A DNA stretch of 64,000 nt from Solirubrobacterales bacterium (GCA_035573435.1 DATMZR010000021.1:62001-126000); one strand, 5' to 3'; shown: positions 33,330 to 42,550, counted from the stretch's first letter. Program-made: numbers and translations. The notes: generated from the letters alone by a model not told the origin.

Positions 33330-34063
33330 CAGCCGGGGACGTCGGCGACCGCCGCGTGCTGCGCGTCGCGAAGCACGGCGATCGCCGGCTCGGCAAGGGC
33401 GAGTAGCTCGTCGAGGGAGGCGCGCGAAACCGGAGTGCGCTCCGCGGTCGCCTGAACCTCCACCAGTCCCCCGTCGCCGCCCATGACCACGTTTGCGTCG
33501 ACCTCGGCTCGAGAGTCCTCGGAGTAGTCGAGGTCGAGCAGCGCGTTCCCGTCGACAACGCCGCAGCTGACCGCGGCAATCGAGCCGGTGAGGGGATCGC
33601 GCTCGAGCTCTTCAGCCTCGATCAGGCCGACCAGCGCCAGGCGCAGGGCCACATAGCCGCCCGTGATCGCCGCGCAACGCGTGCCTCCGTCGGCTTGGAG
33701 GACGTCGCAGTCCACGTAGACGCTGCGCTCGCCGAGCGCCTCCAGGTCCACGACCGCCCGCAGCGAGCGGCCGATCAGGCGCTGGATCTCCACCCCGCGC
33801 CCGTCGGGACGGCCCCGCTTGATGTCGCGCTCCTTGCGCTCGCCGGTCGAGGCCGGGAGCATCGCGTACTCGGCGGTCACCCATCCCCGCCCCGAGCCCA
33901 CCATCCAGCGTGGCACCGAGGTGGTCACCGAGGCGGTGCAGATGATCCTCGTCTCCCCCTGCGAGTAGAGGGCCGAGCCGTCGGCGGTACGCACGAACCC
34001 CGGCTCGATCCCGATCGGGCGCAGCTCGCCCGGAGAGCGGTTGTGGCTGCGATTCGGTGCCAT
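33329..34063 (-). CDS. rph: Ribonuclease PH
   Basis: 244 residues. RNase PH hallmarks include RPIGIEPGFVRTADGSALYS, GWVTAEYAMLPASTGERKER, GRSLRAVVDLEALGERSVYVDCDVLQADGGTRCAAITG, and the C-terminal AEVDANVVM. It trims tRNA 3' ends phosphorolytically. It heads a chain of overlapping genes rph-rdgB-CDF exporter on the minus strand. Confidence 0.96.
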   Translation of the reverse strand: MAPNRSHNRSPGELRPIGIEPGFVRTADGSALYSQGETRIICTASVTTSVPRWMVGSGRGWVTAEYAMLPASTGERKERDIKRGRPDGRGVEIQRLIGRSLRAVVDLEALGERSVYVDCDVLQADGGTRCAAITGGYVALRLALVGLIEAEELERDPLTGSIAAVSCGVVDGNALLDLDYSEDSRAEVDANVVMGGDGGLVEVQATAERTPVSRASLDELLALAEPAIAVLRDAQHAAVADVPG

Positions 34064-34108
34064 GCGGCGGAGTCTGTCATCTGGCCACCTGAACCGACGG
34101 AAGCCCGC

Positions 34109-34681
34109 TCAGAGGCCGAGGCCGCGTACTCCGGGCTCGTTCCAGCCCAGGTGGTGCGCCAGCTCGTGGCGGACGGTGCGCTCGACCTGCGCCCGCAGTA
34201 GATCGCGATTGTGGCCGAAGTCGCGTTCCAGGGTGTCCTGGTAGATGACGATGCGGTCCGGATACCCGTCGCGGGCGACCGTGCCGCCCACGTACTGGCC
34301 GTAGGCGCTGACCTCTTGACCACGGTTCGAGACGACCACCGGCGTCCGCTCGAGCAGTTCCCGGAACTCCTCCGGGAGGTCATCAAGCGACTGCATCACC
34401 AATTCGTCGAACTCGCTCGGCGGCCGGTCGGGGGGCGGGAGCGCGGCGAGCGCTTCGCTGCGGTCGACCAGCCGCCGGAACTCCGGCTCGGGCATCTCCC
34501 TGCCGATCACCGCCACGGTCAACCAAGCGGTGACGAGCACGATCGCGACGGCGCCGGCCAGGATCGCAACCAAGCCCCCCAGCCCCGCAAACGACGGCGG
34601 GTTGAGGAACAACAGGACCAGCCCGGTCACGAACGCGGTCAGGGCCGCCGCCCGCAGCGGCGGGCCGAGGGTTTCCCTCAT
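34109..34681 (-). CDS. Membrane-anchored zincin-like metallopeptidase
   Basis: 190 residues from the ATG at MRETLGPPL. Two TM helices (about 10-28 and 36-57) precede a soluble domain with zinc motif HELAHHLGWNE (HExxHxxxxxE). FDELVMQSLDDLPEEF and the YGGTVARDGYP-like and IVIYQDTLERDF parts match the small metallopeptidase family often found alone in Actinobacteria (COG3824/DUF1025). Those relatives usually lack the TM pair, so the anchor is unusual. Substrate unknown. Confidence 0.82.
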   Translation of the reverse strand: MRETLGPPLRAAALTAFVTGLVLLFLNPPSFAGLGGLVAILAGAVAIVLVTAWLTVAVIGREMPEPEFRRLVDRSEALAALPPPDRPPSEFDELVMQSLDDLPEEFRELLERTPVVVSNRGQEVSAYGQYVGGTVARDGYPDRIVIYQDTLERDFGHNRDLLRAQVERTVRHELAHHLGWNEPGVRGLGL

Positions 34682-34975
34682 GCGATCCAGGTTAGAGCGA
34701 CCTGATCCTGCGGTCCTCGGAAAGCGCGCCTCCGTGATCTCGACCTTCCCCTGGGCATCTTCCTCGCGCTTTGGCCGAACAGGCCCACTTCGTGATGCGT
34801 TTGCCCTTCGGAACACCGGGTACGAAGGGGTCGCCAGGCCCGCTAGTGGAGGAGATAGTGGGCTGGCATCGATCTCCGAACACGCGAGGAGCGGGTCCGG
34901 ATTCCTCCCCCTTTTCCGGCCCGCCCTTCGCGTTGCCCTGAGGTAGGCGACGGCTCGCGAGATACTGCGCGGGCG
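34682..34975. other. Intergenic region without recognisable gene
   Basis: 294 bp between the divergent metallopeptidase and SnoaL-like genes. Frames are open but have no coding pattern or ribosome-binding site. No tRNA, hairpin series or operator is apparent. Confidence 0.5.
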
Positions 34976-35377
34976 ATGTCGCAGGAGAACGTGGAGATGG
35001 TGCGGCGGGGCTACGAGGCTTACAACCGGGGTGATCCGGAGGGCACGGTGGCCGACTTCGCCCCAACCTTCGAGTACGTCCCTACTGGTGCGATTCCTGG
35101 TAAGCGGGATGTCTACCGAGGGCCGGAGGGATACCTGGGGTTTGTGCGCTGGCTCTGGGATGAGTTCGAGGACGCCCGGATTGAGGTCCACGAGTTGATC
35201 GATGCGGGAGACCAGGTGCTGGCCTCGGTGACCCTGCAAGGTCGTGGAAGGCAAAGCGGCGCTGACGTCGCCTGGGACCTCTGGCACTTGTGGTGGGTGG
35301 AGGACGGCAGGGCGGTTCGCGGGCAAGCGTTCAGAGACAAGGAGGAAGCCCTCCAAGCCGCTGGGCTGCGGGAGTAG
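34976..35377 (+). CDS. SnoaL-like (NTF2-fold) protein
   Basis: 133 residues opening MSQENVEMVRRGYEAYNRGD, a start shared by many Thermoleophilia SnoaL-like proteins. The NTF2 cone is seen as EGTVADFAPTFEYVP, then EVHELIDAGDQVLASVTLQG, then WDLWHLWWVEDGRAVRGQAF. Function unknown. Homologous in fold to the gene at 19586. Confidence 0.9.
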   Translation: MSQENVEMVRRGYEAYNRGDPEGTVADFAPTFEYVPTGAIPGKRDVYRGPEGYLGFVRWLWDEFEDARIEVHELIDAGDQVLASVTLQGRGRQSGADVAWDLWHLWWVEDGRAVRGQAFRDKEEALQAAGLRE

Positions 35378-35439
35378 TTCAGCCACTGATCGCCGGGGGG
35401 CGCTACAGGCATAGTCTTCTGGGCGACGTGGAGATTGGA

Positions 35440-38400
35440 ATGGGCGGCCCCGGATCAGACACAGCGACGTGCAATCGCTGCGGTGCCTCGAATCCGGCGG
35501 ACTCGCGGTTCTGCGGGTCCTGCGGTGCGAGCCTGGAGCGGCCGGAGCCCTGTCCGGGTTGCGGCACGGAGAACCCCGCCGGGCAGCGCTTCTGCAACTC
35601 GTGCGGGCGCCAACTGGTCGAGGCGCCGCCCATGGCGGCCGTGGCCGCGGCCGAGGCGCCGAGCGAACGCGACGCGCCGCCGCTCGACGGCGAGCGCAAG
35701 CAGGTCACGGTGCTGTTCGCCGACGTCAAGGGGTCGATGGACATGTCCGAGCAGATCGACCCGGAGGAGTGGCAGCAGATCATGCAGCGCTTCTTCTCGC
35801 TGCTCTCCGACGGCGTCCGGCGCTTCGAGGGCACCGTCGACAAGTTCACGGGCGACGGGATCATGGCGCTGTTCGGGGCGCCGATCGCGCACGAGGACCA
35901 CGCCCCCCGGGCGTGCTTCGCGGCCCTTCACATCGGCGAGCTGGTGGCCGAGTACGCGGGCGAGCTTCGTCGCGCCAAGGGCCTGAGCTTCTCGGTCCGG
36001 ATCGGGATCAATTCCGGGGAGGTGGTCGCGGGCGCGATCGGTGAGGACCGCAAGCAGGAGTACACCGCGGTGGGCCACACGGTCGGCTTGGCGCAGCGCA
36101 TGGAGGCGCTGGCGGAGCCCGGCAAGGCGTACCTGACCGAGCACGCCGCAAGGTTCGCCGGCGGCTACCTGGAGCTGAAGGACCTCGGGGAATTCGAGGT
36201 CAAGGGGGCCAGCCGCCCGATCAAGGTCTTCGAGCTGGTCGGAGCAGGCTCGGCGCGGTCGCGACTGGACCTGTCGCGGGAGCGTGGCCTCAGCCGGTTC
36301 GTGGGCAGGGCCGAGGACATGGAGGTCCTCGAGGAGGCGTTCGAGAGGGCCAGCGAGGGACGCGGAGCCGTGATCGGCGTGGTCGCCGACCCGGGCGTGG
36401 GCAAGAGCCGCCTCTGCCACGAGTTCGCGGAGCGGTGCAGGGCGCGCGGGCTTGAGGTCTACGAGGCCCAGGCTCAGGCGCACGGTCAGGCGATCCCGTT
36501 CCTGCCGGTACTGCAGATGCTGCGGGGGTACTTCGGAATCGAGGATCGGGACTCGGAGCGGTTGGCGCGCGAGAAGATCGCCGGCCGGCTGCTGCTCCTG
36601 GATCCCGACTTCGCGGACGACCTGCCGCTCGTGTTCGACTTTCTCGCCGTGCCGGATCCGGAGCGCCCGCCGCCGCAGGTGAGCGCCGAGGCGCGGGAGC
36701 GGCTCCTGCGCGGCGTGATCCGGCGCCTCTACCGGGTTCCCGGGCGCACCGACGTGGTCGTCAACGTGGTCGAGGACCTGCACTGGATGGACGAGGGAAG
36801 CGAGGCTTTCCTGGCGGAGATGGTCGGCGCGGTGGAGGGAACGGCGACCCTGGCCGTGGTCAACTTCCGGCCGGAGTACGAGCCCCAGTGGGCGGACTCG
36901 CCCGTCTACCGGCGGATCGCGCTGATGCCGCTGGGGCCGGAGTCCACCCGGGAGCTGCTGGCCGACCTGGCCGGCGGCGATCCCTCGATCGACGGCCTCG
37001 CAGACCTGATCCACGAGCGGACCGGCGGCAACCCGTTCTTCATTGAGGAGGTGGTCCGCGAGCTGGTGGAGGCCGGGAACCTCGAGGGGGAGCGCGGGGG
37101 CTACCGGCTGACCAAGCCCGTCGAGGACACCGGGGTACCGGCCACCGTGCAGGCGATCCTGGCGGCCCGGATCGACCGGCTCGCGGCGGCCAAGGCTTTG
37201 CTTCAGGCGGCAGCGGTGATCGGCAAGGAGGTCCCGGAGCCGGCCCTTCGCATGGTCTCGGGGCTCGACGACGAAGCGCTCGCGCAGGGGCTGAAGGAGC
37301 TGATCGCCGCCGGCTTTCTGTACGAGGCCGAGATCTACCCCGAGCGGGTGCTTGCCTTCAGCCATCCCCTGACGCGCGAGGTCGCCTACGGCTCACAGCT
37401 CGGCGAGCAGCGCGCCGCCGCCCACGCGGCGACCGCCCGCGCGATGATCGAGCTCAACGCCGACCGCCACGACGAGCTGGCGGCGCTGATCGCCCAGCAC
37501 CTGGAGCAGGGCGGCGAGACGCTGGAGGCAGCACGCTGGAACGCCCGCGCAGCGCACTGGGCCGGCTACAGCCACCCGCAGGACGCGATCCGGCTCTGGG
37601 GAAAGGTCACCGAGCTCGCCTCCGAGCTGCCGGAGTCGGAAGAGACCGCGGCGCTCGGGGTCTTCTCACGGCTCCTGCAGCTCGACTACGCGTGGCGGCT
37701 CGGGATGGAGAAGGAACGGGTCGACGCCCTGGTCGAGGAGGCCCGCGAGATCGCCGCCAGAACCGGCGACCTGCGCTCCCTGACCCTGCTTCGCTTCCTC
37801 GAGTCGGCCCGCCCCGGGCTGGACCAGCACGTGCGCGAGTGGACTCGGGCCACCGAAGACGCCGTCGCAAAAGCGGACGAGTCCGGCGACGACGCCCTTC
37901 GGGTGGCGATCCGGACCGCGGGCTCGTACTCGTACGTGTGCGCCGGCGAGTTCGAACGCTGCGAGCAGCTGCTCGACGAGGCGCTCGAGATCATGGGAGA
38001 CGACCACAGCGCCGGCAACGGAATCGTGATCGGCTGCCCGTACGCGTGGGCGATCATGGGCAAGGGAATAGTGCGGCGCGAGCGTGCGGAGTACGACGCC
38101 GGCGAGGAGCTATTCGAGAAGGCCCTGCGGATTGCGGCGGAGCAGGGCGACCCCGAGACGGAGAGCTGGACGCGCGGCAACCTCGCCATGCTCTTGGCAG
38201 CGCGGGGTGACCTGGATCCGGCCCTCGGCCTCGCCCTGCGGAACTACGAGCTCACAGAGCGCCTGGGCGACGTTTTCTCGAGGGTGTGGGCACTGGTCAA
38301 CCTCTGCGTGGTGAGGCTGGAGCGCGGGGAAGCGGACGACGCCCTCGAGGCCATCGAGCGGGGTGACCGGCTCTACCGCGAGGCGATGGGCAAGGGCGGC

Positions 38401-38694
38401 GAGGCGGAGGCCTGGCGCGAGGCGATGATCGCCGAGGCGCTCGTCGGTGTGGGCCAGGTGCCCGAGGCGCTCGAGAGAGCGGAGCGGGCGGTCACGATCG
38501 CTCGCGAGCGGGGCCTGCTGTGGGCCCTGCCGCGAGCGCTTCGAACGCTCGCCCAGGCGAGGGTGGCGGCCGGCGCACCCGGTTGGGCCGAGCTTTTGGG
38601 CGAGGCCGAGAAGGTGGCGATGGCCGAAGGCCGGTTGTACGAGTTGCGGTGGATCGAAAAGGTCCGTAACTCGGTGCCCGCGGGGCGAGCGTAG
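35440..38694 (+). CDS. Adenylate/guanylate cyclase-AAA-TPR signalling protein
   Basis: 1084 residues from the ATG at MGGPGSDTAT; GTG at 35428 is an alternative. Layout: two zinc ribbons (CNRCG...FCGSCG and CPGCG...FCNSCG, residues about 8-60), a class III cyclase domain (about 90-270, VTVLFADVKGSMD, FTGDGIMALFGAP, RIGINSGEVVAG), a STAND/AAA-16 ATPase with P-loop DPGVGKSRL near residue 315 and Walker B EDLHWMDEGS, and a helical TPR region (about 700-1080). The family is usually called adenylate cyclase but often acts as a signalling hub. Ligand and output are unknown. Confidence 0.92.
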   Translation: MGGPGSDTATCNRCGASNPADSRFCGSCGASLERPEPCPGCGTENPAGQRFCNSCGRQLVEAPPMAAVAAAEAPSERDAPPLDGERKQVTVLFADVKGSMDMSEQIDPEEWQQIMQRFFSLLSDGVRRFEGTVDKFTGDGIMALFGAPIAHEDHAPRACFAALHIGELVAEYAGELRRAKGLSFSVRIGINSGEVVAGAIGEDRKQEYTAVGHTVGLAQRMEALAEPGKAYLTEHAARFAGGYLELKDLGEFEVKGASRPIKVFELVGAGSARSRLDLSRERGLSRFVGRAEDMEVLEEAFERASEGRGAVIGVVADPGVGKSRLCHEFAERCRARGLEVYEAQAQAHGQAIPFLPVLQMLRGYFGIEDRDSERLAREKIAGRLLLLDPDFADDLPLVFDFLAVPDPERPPPQVSAEARERLLRGVIRRLYRVPGRTDVVVNVVEDLHWMDEGSEAFLAEMVGAVEGTATLAVVNFRPEYEPQWADSPVYRRIALMPLGPESTRELLADLAGGDPSIDGLADLIHERTGGNPFFIEEVVRELVEAGNLEGERGGYRLTKPVEDTGVPATVQAILAARIDRLAAAKALLQAAAVIGKEVPEPALRMVSGLDDEALAQGLKELIAAGFLYEAEIYPERVLAFSHPLTREVAYGSQLGEQRAAAHAATARAMIELNADRHDELAALIAQHLEQGGETLEAARWNARAAHWAGYSHPQDAIRLWGKVTELASELPESEETAALGVFSRLLQLDYAWRLGMEKERVDALVEEAREIAARTGDLRSLTLLRFLESARPGLDQHVREWTRATEDAVAKADESGDDALRVAIRTAGSYSYVCAGEFERCEQLLDEALEIMGDDHSAGNGIVIGCPYAWAIMGKGIVRRERAEYDAGEELFEKALRIAAEQGDPETESWTRGNLAMLLAARGDLDPALGLALRNYELTERLGDVFSRVWALVNLCVVRLERGEADDALEAIERGDRLYREAMGKGGEAEAWREAMIAEALVGVGQVPEALERAERAVTIARERGLLWALPRALRTLAQARVAAGAPGWAELLGEAEKVAMAEGRLYELRWIEKVRNSVPAGRA

Positions 38695-38714
38695 GCCTGG
38701 TACTGCCTCTCTGA

Positions 38715-39065
38715 TCAGGTGTCAAGAGCCGAGAGCGGCAGGCTACTGGCGCGGCGCCGCACCCGGACATGCACCGCGGCGCCGGTGTTGTGGATCGTAA
38801 GTCGGCTGCGGGTGACACGCCCATCGCCACGCACGCGGCGCCAATCTCCAACCCTCCAGCTATAGAGCCGGCCGCGCTCCGGTATCCGCAGCCAGTAGGT
38901 GAGCGACCCGGCCATCGTTCGCTGCGTGACCTGGACCTGACGGATGCAGCGCGAGCACCGAACCTTCAGGGTGTCCCCGTGCCCGAGCGGCTGGGCATCG
39001 GCCGGCCCCGGGAACGCCTGGGCCAGGACGATGGCCAGGGCAATCGGAAGGTGACGGCGGCCCAT
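38715..39065 (-). CDS. Small secreted protein of unknown function
   Basis: 116 residues with a likely signal peptide (about 1-24, ALAIVLAQAFPGPADA). A CSRC motif (KVRCSRCIRQVQV) and a rigid beta-rich remainder with WLRIPERGRLYSWRVGDW follow. No domain recognised. It is convergent with the cyclase gene. An overlapping frame (38860-39114) is less likely. Confidence 0.6.
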   Translation of the reverse strand: MGRRHLPIALAIVLAQAFPGPADAQPLGHGDTLKVRCSRCIRQVQVTQRTMAGSLTYWLRIPERGRLYSWRVGDWRRVRGDGRVTRSRLTIHNTGAAVHVRVRRRASSLPLSALDT

Positions 39066-39140
39066 GCTGCCGCCAGCCTGCAGGCCGGCTCGGACGGCGC
39101 AACCGCCTCGCCATCCCGGGTGCTAGGCCCAGGCGCTACT

Positions 39141-39575
39141 TCAGGTCCCGGTGAAGCGGACCTCGTCGCTGAACTCGGCCAGAAACTCGGCGATTGAGGG
39201 CCCGGCGCTCGCGCTGTCGGAGCCCTCGCCGTAGAGGCGCTCGAAGAACTCCGCCGTCCGCAGCGCGGGCCGGACCTCCCACCGCACCCGCGCCGGTACG
39301 TCTGCGGTCATCTGGTGGGGCGTACCGGCGGGCACCTCGAACCTCTCACCGGTCCCGTACTGGTGCTCCGCGCCGTCGACGACCGCCCTGATGGTGCCCT
39401 CGAGCACCTCGAACTGCTCGACCTGCCTCGGATGGAAGTGCTCGGGCGGCAGCCGGCCCGTTCCCCCGTAGGACGCCTCCATCTCCAGCAGCTCGCCGTC
39501 GCTCTCGCTGCCGGTCTTGACGATGCGAAGCCGGAAACCGTCCTGCCCCTGGATCTCCTGGCCGGCGTGCGCCAT
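39141..39575 (-). CDS. Cupin-domain protein
   Basis: 144 residues from the ATG at MAHAGQEIQG; a longer upstream reading is not supported. The cupin motifs are PPEHFHPRQVEQFEVLEG (GX5HXHX-like) and GTPHQMTADVPARVRW. It probably binds a metal ion through the histidines. Many such proteins are quercetinase- or ethanolamine-utilisation-like stand-alone cupins; no partner is identified. Confidence 0.85.
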   Translation of the reverse strand: MAHAGQEIQGQDGFRLRIVKTGSESDGELLEMEASYGGTGRLPPEHFHPRQVEQFEVLEGTIRAVVDGAEHQYGTGERFEVPAGTPHQMTADVPARVRWEVRPALRTAEFFERLYGEGSDSASAGPSIAEFLAEFSDEVRFTGT

Positions 39576-39634
39576 GCGGGACACACTAACCAGGCCGATG
39601 AGCTCGCCCGCACCAGTGGGTCCTAAGCGCTCCG

Positions 39635-39718
39635 CTAGCGAAAGGTCACCGCATTCACGGCCTGCTTGATCTTGTTGACGATCACGTCGGCGAGCTCGGT
39701 TCCCTGCTTGCCGTTTAG
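39635..39718 (-). pseudogene. C-terminal gene remnant at left edge of the mobile element
   Basis: Between the TGA at 39719-39721 and a TAG stop at 39635, a 27-residue reading with a coding-like pattern remains (GTELADVIVNKIKQAV then NAVTFR). It has no start, so it looks like the end of a gene whose 5' part was displaced by insertion of the serine-recombinase element. The parent gene is not recognised. The element-chromosome junction should lie near 39712-39725. Confidence 0.45.
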
Positions 39719-39758
39719 TCAATGTATGCTAGGGGCGTTACCTGGAGCGCCCGGCGGA

Positions 39759-41261
39759 ATGAAGGTCGACGGATACACCCGCGTGAGCCGAGTTGGCGGG
39801 CGGGAGGGCGAAACCTTCATCTCGCCCACCCTGCAGCGAGAGAGCATCGCCGCGTGGGCGCACGCCAATGGGTATGAACTCGCGGCGATCCACGAAGACC
39901 TCGACCAGCCCGGCTCGACGCTTGATCGTCCCGGACTCAAGCGAGCACTCCAACGGCTCGAAGCCGGCGATACGCGCGGAATTGTGTGCGCGCGCCTTGA
40001 TCGATTCGGCCGGTCGGTGCAAGACTCCGCGAACCTCCTCGCTCGCATTCGCGACGCCGGCGGCACTCTGTTCACGGTGGCCGAGGGCATCAACACCTCC
40101 GGCTATATGGGCAAGTTCCTCGCGGACATCTTCGCCGCCTTGGGCGAGCTCGAACTCAACCGCATCCGCGAGAACTGGAACTCGGCCCGCGCCGCAGCAG
40201 TCGCCCGCGGTGTCCACGTCTCCGGCCGAGTGCCCTTCGGCTATCGCCGATGCCAGGATGGCCGCCTGGAACCCGATCGCACGACAGCGCCTCTTGTGCC
40301 CGACCTCTTCCGTCGACGCGTCGGCGGCGAGTCGTGGGCAAGACTCGCCGGCTGGCTTAACGAGCAGGACGTGCCAACCCCGTGGGGTGGCGGGGGGTGG
40401 TCGATCGGCACCGTTCGCACGGTGATCCGCAACCGGGTCTACCTCGGCGAGGCACGCGCTGGCAGCACGATCGCGAACACCTCGGCCCACGAGCCGCTCA
40501 TCGACCTCGGAACTTTCGAGGCAGCCAACCGCACCAAGGGGATCGCACCGGAGCGCTCCGGCCGAGCCTCTGGACTTCTGTCCGGCATTTTGCGATGCGC
40601 GGGGTGCCGATACGCAATGAAGGCCTCTCAGGGCCAGACGCGCCACGGCAAGCCGTTCCTGGAATACCGCTGCAAGAGTTCCCGCTCGGAAGCTGCCGGT
40701 GGGCGCTGTCCCGCGCCGGCGGCGATCAAGGCGACGGTAGTTGAGCCGTACGTCCTCGGCGAGTTCTTCCGCTTCATCGGCGAGTACCGCGCCGCTGGCT
40801 TCCAGCCTGACGCGGCGATCGAACTTGCGGAGTCGGAACTCGCCGCTGCAGAGGCAGAACTTGAGGCCGCGCTTGACACGCGGCTCGCGGACGCGCTAGG
40901 CACGGACTCCGAGGCGTACTTGCGGCTGGTTCGGCAGCGACGCGACGCGATCGAAAAGGCCCGGGCACAGCTCGCTGACGTCCGGCGGAGCACCGAGGTG
41001 GTCCGTGAGGATTCCGTTGAGCTGTCCGCGCTCTGGCCGGATCTAAGCCTCTATGAGCAGCGGAAGCTCCTAGCCTCGACTTTTGACTGCGTCTTCGTCC
41101 GCCGCACGCGATCCGGCGGGGGGGCGGTCGATGTCGCGACCAGGACGTGGATCTGTTGGCATGGAAAGGCGCCCACGCTTCCGGTGCGCGGCCGGCGGTG
41201 GACTGTCCAGCCGTTCGAGTTTCCGAGGGCGGGTGCCGAAGTGATCAGCAAGCACAGCTGA
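39759..41261 (+). CDS. Large serine recombinase (integrase)
   Basis: 500 residues from the ATG at MKVDGYTRVS. The catalytic serine is S10 (GYTRVS). RGIVCARLDRFGRSVQDSANL holds the arginines of the resolvase domain (about 1-145). Recombinase domain 2 follows (VPFGYRRCQDGRLEP, then GWSIGTVRTVIRNRVYLGEA). A zinc ribbon (CAGCRYAMKASQ...YRCKS...GRC, about 280-330) and a coiled coil (AAEAELEAALDTRLADALGT) complete the phiC31-type architecture. It inserts or excises the element. It lies 40 bp from the presumed junction, as is typical for such integrases. Confidence 0.95.
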   Translation: MKVDGYTRVSRVGGREGETFISPTLQRESIAAWAHANGYELAAIHEDLDQPGSTLDRPGLKRALQRLEAGDTRGIVCARLDRFGRSVQDSANLLARIRDAGGTLFTVAEGINTSGYMGKFLADIFAALGELELNRIRENWNSARAAAVARGVHVSGRVPFGYRRCQDGRLEPDRTTAPLVPDLFRRRVGGESWARLAGWLNEQDVPTPWGGGGWSIGTVRTVIRNRVYLGEARAGSTIANTSAHEPLIDLGTFEAANRTKGIAPERSGRASGLLSGILRCAGCRYAMKASQGQTRHGKPFLEYRCKSSRSEAAGGRCPAPAAIKATVVEPYVLGEFFRFIGEYRAAGFQPDAAIELAESELAAAEAELEAALDTRLADALGTDSEAYLRLVRQRRDAIEKARAQLADVRRSTEVVREDSVELSALWPDLSLYEQRKLLASTFDCVFVRRTRSGGGAVDVATRTWICWHGKAPTLPVRGRRWTVQPFEFPRAGAEVISKHS

Positions 41262-41308
41262 GAGAGCGCGCTCGAAATTAGCCCGGGCTGGTGGTGTACC
41301 CGTATCCG

Positions 41309-42094
41309 TCATCGAACGGCACCGAGGCAGGATGCGCTGGCGTCCCTGGCAAGGGGCACCGCCGGGACACCTTCCAGTCGCAGCTTGCGAATCTCGATCC
41401 GCTCCTCGCTATGCGTCGCCCGTACCGCCCTTACCAGCGCCTGCGACGTCGCTCCTGGGCTGACGTAGTAGCGCGCCCCGGCGAGCCACCGCGCTCGCCT
41501 CCACGCCCTCACGATCGCCTCGAGCCGTTCCGGTGCCTTGGGCGTCAGCTCAATCTCGACTCCAACCCAAACCCCATGCGAGCGCGCGGCAAGATCGGGC
41601 CTGTGGAGAATCTCGGACCCGTCGGGCCTTTCCCCCACCACCGCACTCGCCACCGGCCGTCCCTCATCCCTCTCGAGCGCCCGAATCTCGCGCTCACTCA
41701 CAACCGCTCCCGGCCCGAACTCCGCTTCCAGCGCCAGGGCCACATCGCCGCAGGCGATCCAATGGCCAACAAGGTCGGGCCGAACCTGGGCCACCCGCAG
41801 CTGCACGCCGGTGAAGCGAAGGCCCCGCCTCGCTGCTCGAATCAGCGCCGGCTGGCCTTGAAGCGTCTCGACGCGTTCGAGTAGGCCCGCGGCCATGCAG
41901 GCGGCGATCCGCCGGTAGGCGACCGTACGGCCCAGCTCGAAGCGCGCCCGCAGGTGCGCGAGCGTCACCGCGCCCATGCGAGCAACCCAGCGCACGATCT
42001 GCCAGTCGCGCGCCGCGCTGGTGCGCGGAGCGATCCCGCCCAGCGTCCGCGCGGCCCGCTCGATCGTCAGCTCGGTTGGTGCACGTTGGGACAT
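41309..42094 (-). CDS. Replication-relaxation-like winged-helix protein
   Basis: 261 residues from the ATG at MSQRAPTELT; a GTG two codons earlier also fits. The N-terminal winged helix (DWQIVRWVARMGAVTLAHLR, then GRTVAYRRIAACMAAGLLER) and a nuclease-like C-terminal part (HRPDLAARSHGVWVGVEIEL...ERLEAIVRAWRRAR) fit the replication-relaxation family (PF13814) found on actinobacterial plasmids and conjugative elements. It would act at the element origin. The element-specific promoter motif lies 12 bp upstream. Confidence 0.72.
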   Translation of the reverse strand: MSQRAPTELTIERAARTLGGIAPRTSAARDWQIVRWVARMGAVTLAHLRARFELGRTVAYRRIAACMAAGLLERVETLQGQPALIRAARRGLRFTGVQLRVAQVRPDLVGHWIACGDVALALEAEFGPGAVVSEREIRALERDEGRPVASAVVGERPDGSEILHRPDLAARSHGVWVGVEIELTPKAPERLEAIVRAWRRARWLAGARYYVSPGATSQALVRAVRATHSEERIEIRKLRLEGVPAVPLARDASASCLGAVR

Positions 42095-42106
42095 CGCCAC
42101 TACTTA

Positions 42107-42132
42107 GTCGGAGGCGGAGCCGTTTTGTATGG
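42107..42132 (-). promoter_or_regulatory. Element promoter motif, copy A
   Basis: Minus strand: CCATACA, 12 bases, CTCCGAC. The two 7-bp boxes are identical in all three copies with exactly the same spacing (others at 59045 and 63216). It lies 12 bp upstream of the ATG of the replication-relaxation gene (6 bp from the alternative GTG). Read as ECF sigma promoter: -35 CATACA, 15 bp, -10 CGAC. Confidence 0.65.
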
Positions 42133-42157
42133 GCGCCGACCAATCTCGTCGCCGCCG

Positions 42158-42550
42158 TCAGTCGTCGTGGGGCGGTCCAAGGCGCTCAAGCGCCTCGCGA
42201 TCGGGAAGCGCGTCCACCTGTACCTCTACACCGCCCCCAAACCGTAAGCCGACGGCGAGCCACGGCCCGCCGGGGCCCGGGTACTCACAACGCCACGCGG
42301 CCTCAAGGGTCCGCGCCGAGAGGCATAGCAGGACCCCTGCGATGTCGAAGCCGACCGCGTCGTCCTTACGAGGCCCGAGCTCGAGGCCGCGTTCGACGCG
42401 TCCGCTGAAGCCGAGGGTAGGCTCGCTCATGCGGGACCAAGCTCCCAGAACCCAAACGCCCACTTCCGAGCCGACGAGCTCGTGCATCGCCGCGAGAGCC
42501 TCGGCGAAGTTGCATTGGCGCTCGCTCGTTGCCCGCTCGAAGGACGACAC
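42158..42550 (-). CDS. Unknown soluble protein of the mobile element
   Basis: 130 residues with no signal peptide or TM. Hydrophobic core segments (VGSEVGVWVLGAW, DAVGFDIAGVLLCLSARTLE) and an acidic C-terminus. No domain recognised. It lies between the sigma gene at 42587 and the replication-relaxation gene, in the same direction, and probably shares the sigma transcript. Confidence 0.6.
   Translation of the reverse strand: MSSFERATSERQCNFAEALAAMHELVGSEVGVWVLGAWSRMSEPTLGFSGRVERGLELGPRKDDAVGFDIAGVLLCLSARTLEAAWRCEYPGPGGPWLAVGLRFGGGVEVQVDALPDREALERLGPPHDD

Noticed and set aside
35455-37365. 636-codon minus-strand frame opposite the cyclase gene
   Set aside because: Mirror of the cyclase coding pattern; no family match.
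39141-39722. Longer start for the cupin gene
   Set aside because: The added part crosses the gene remnant and element junction and has no cupin-like character.
42107-42132. Promoter motif read as a palindromic repressor operator
   Set aside because: The boxes CCATACA and CTCCGAC are not inverted repeats of each other and keep strand and distance to start codons, which fits a promoter better.
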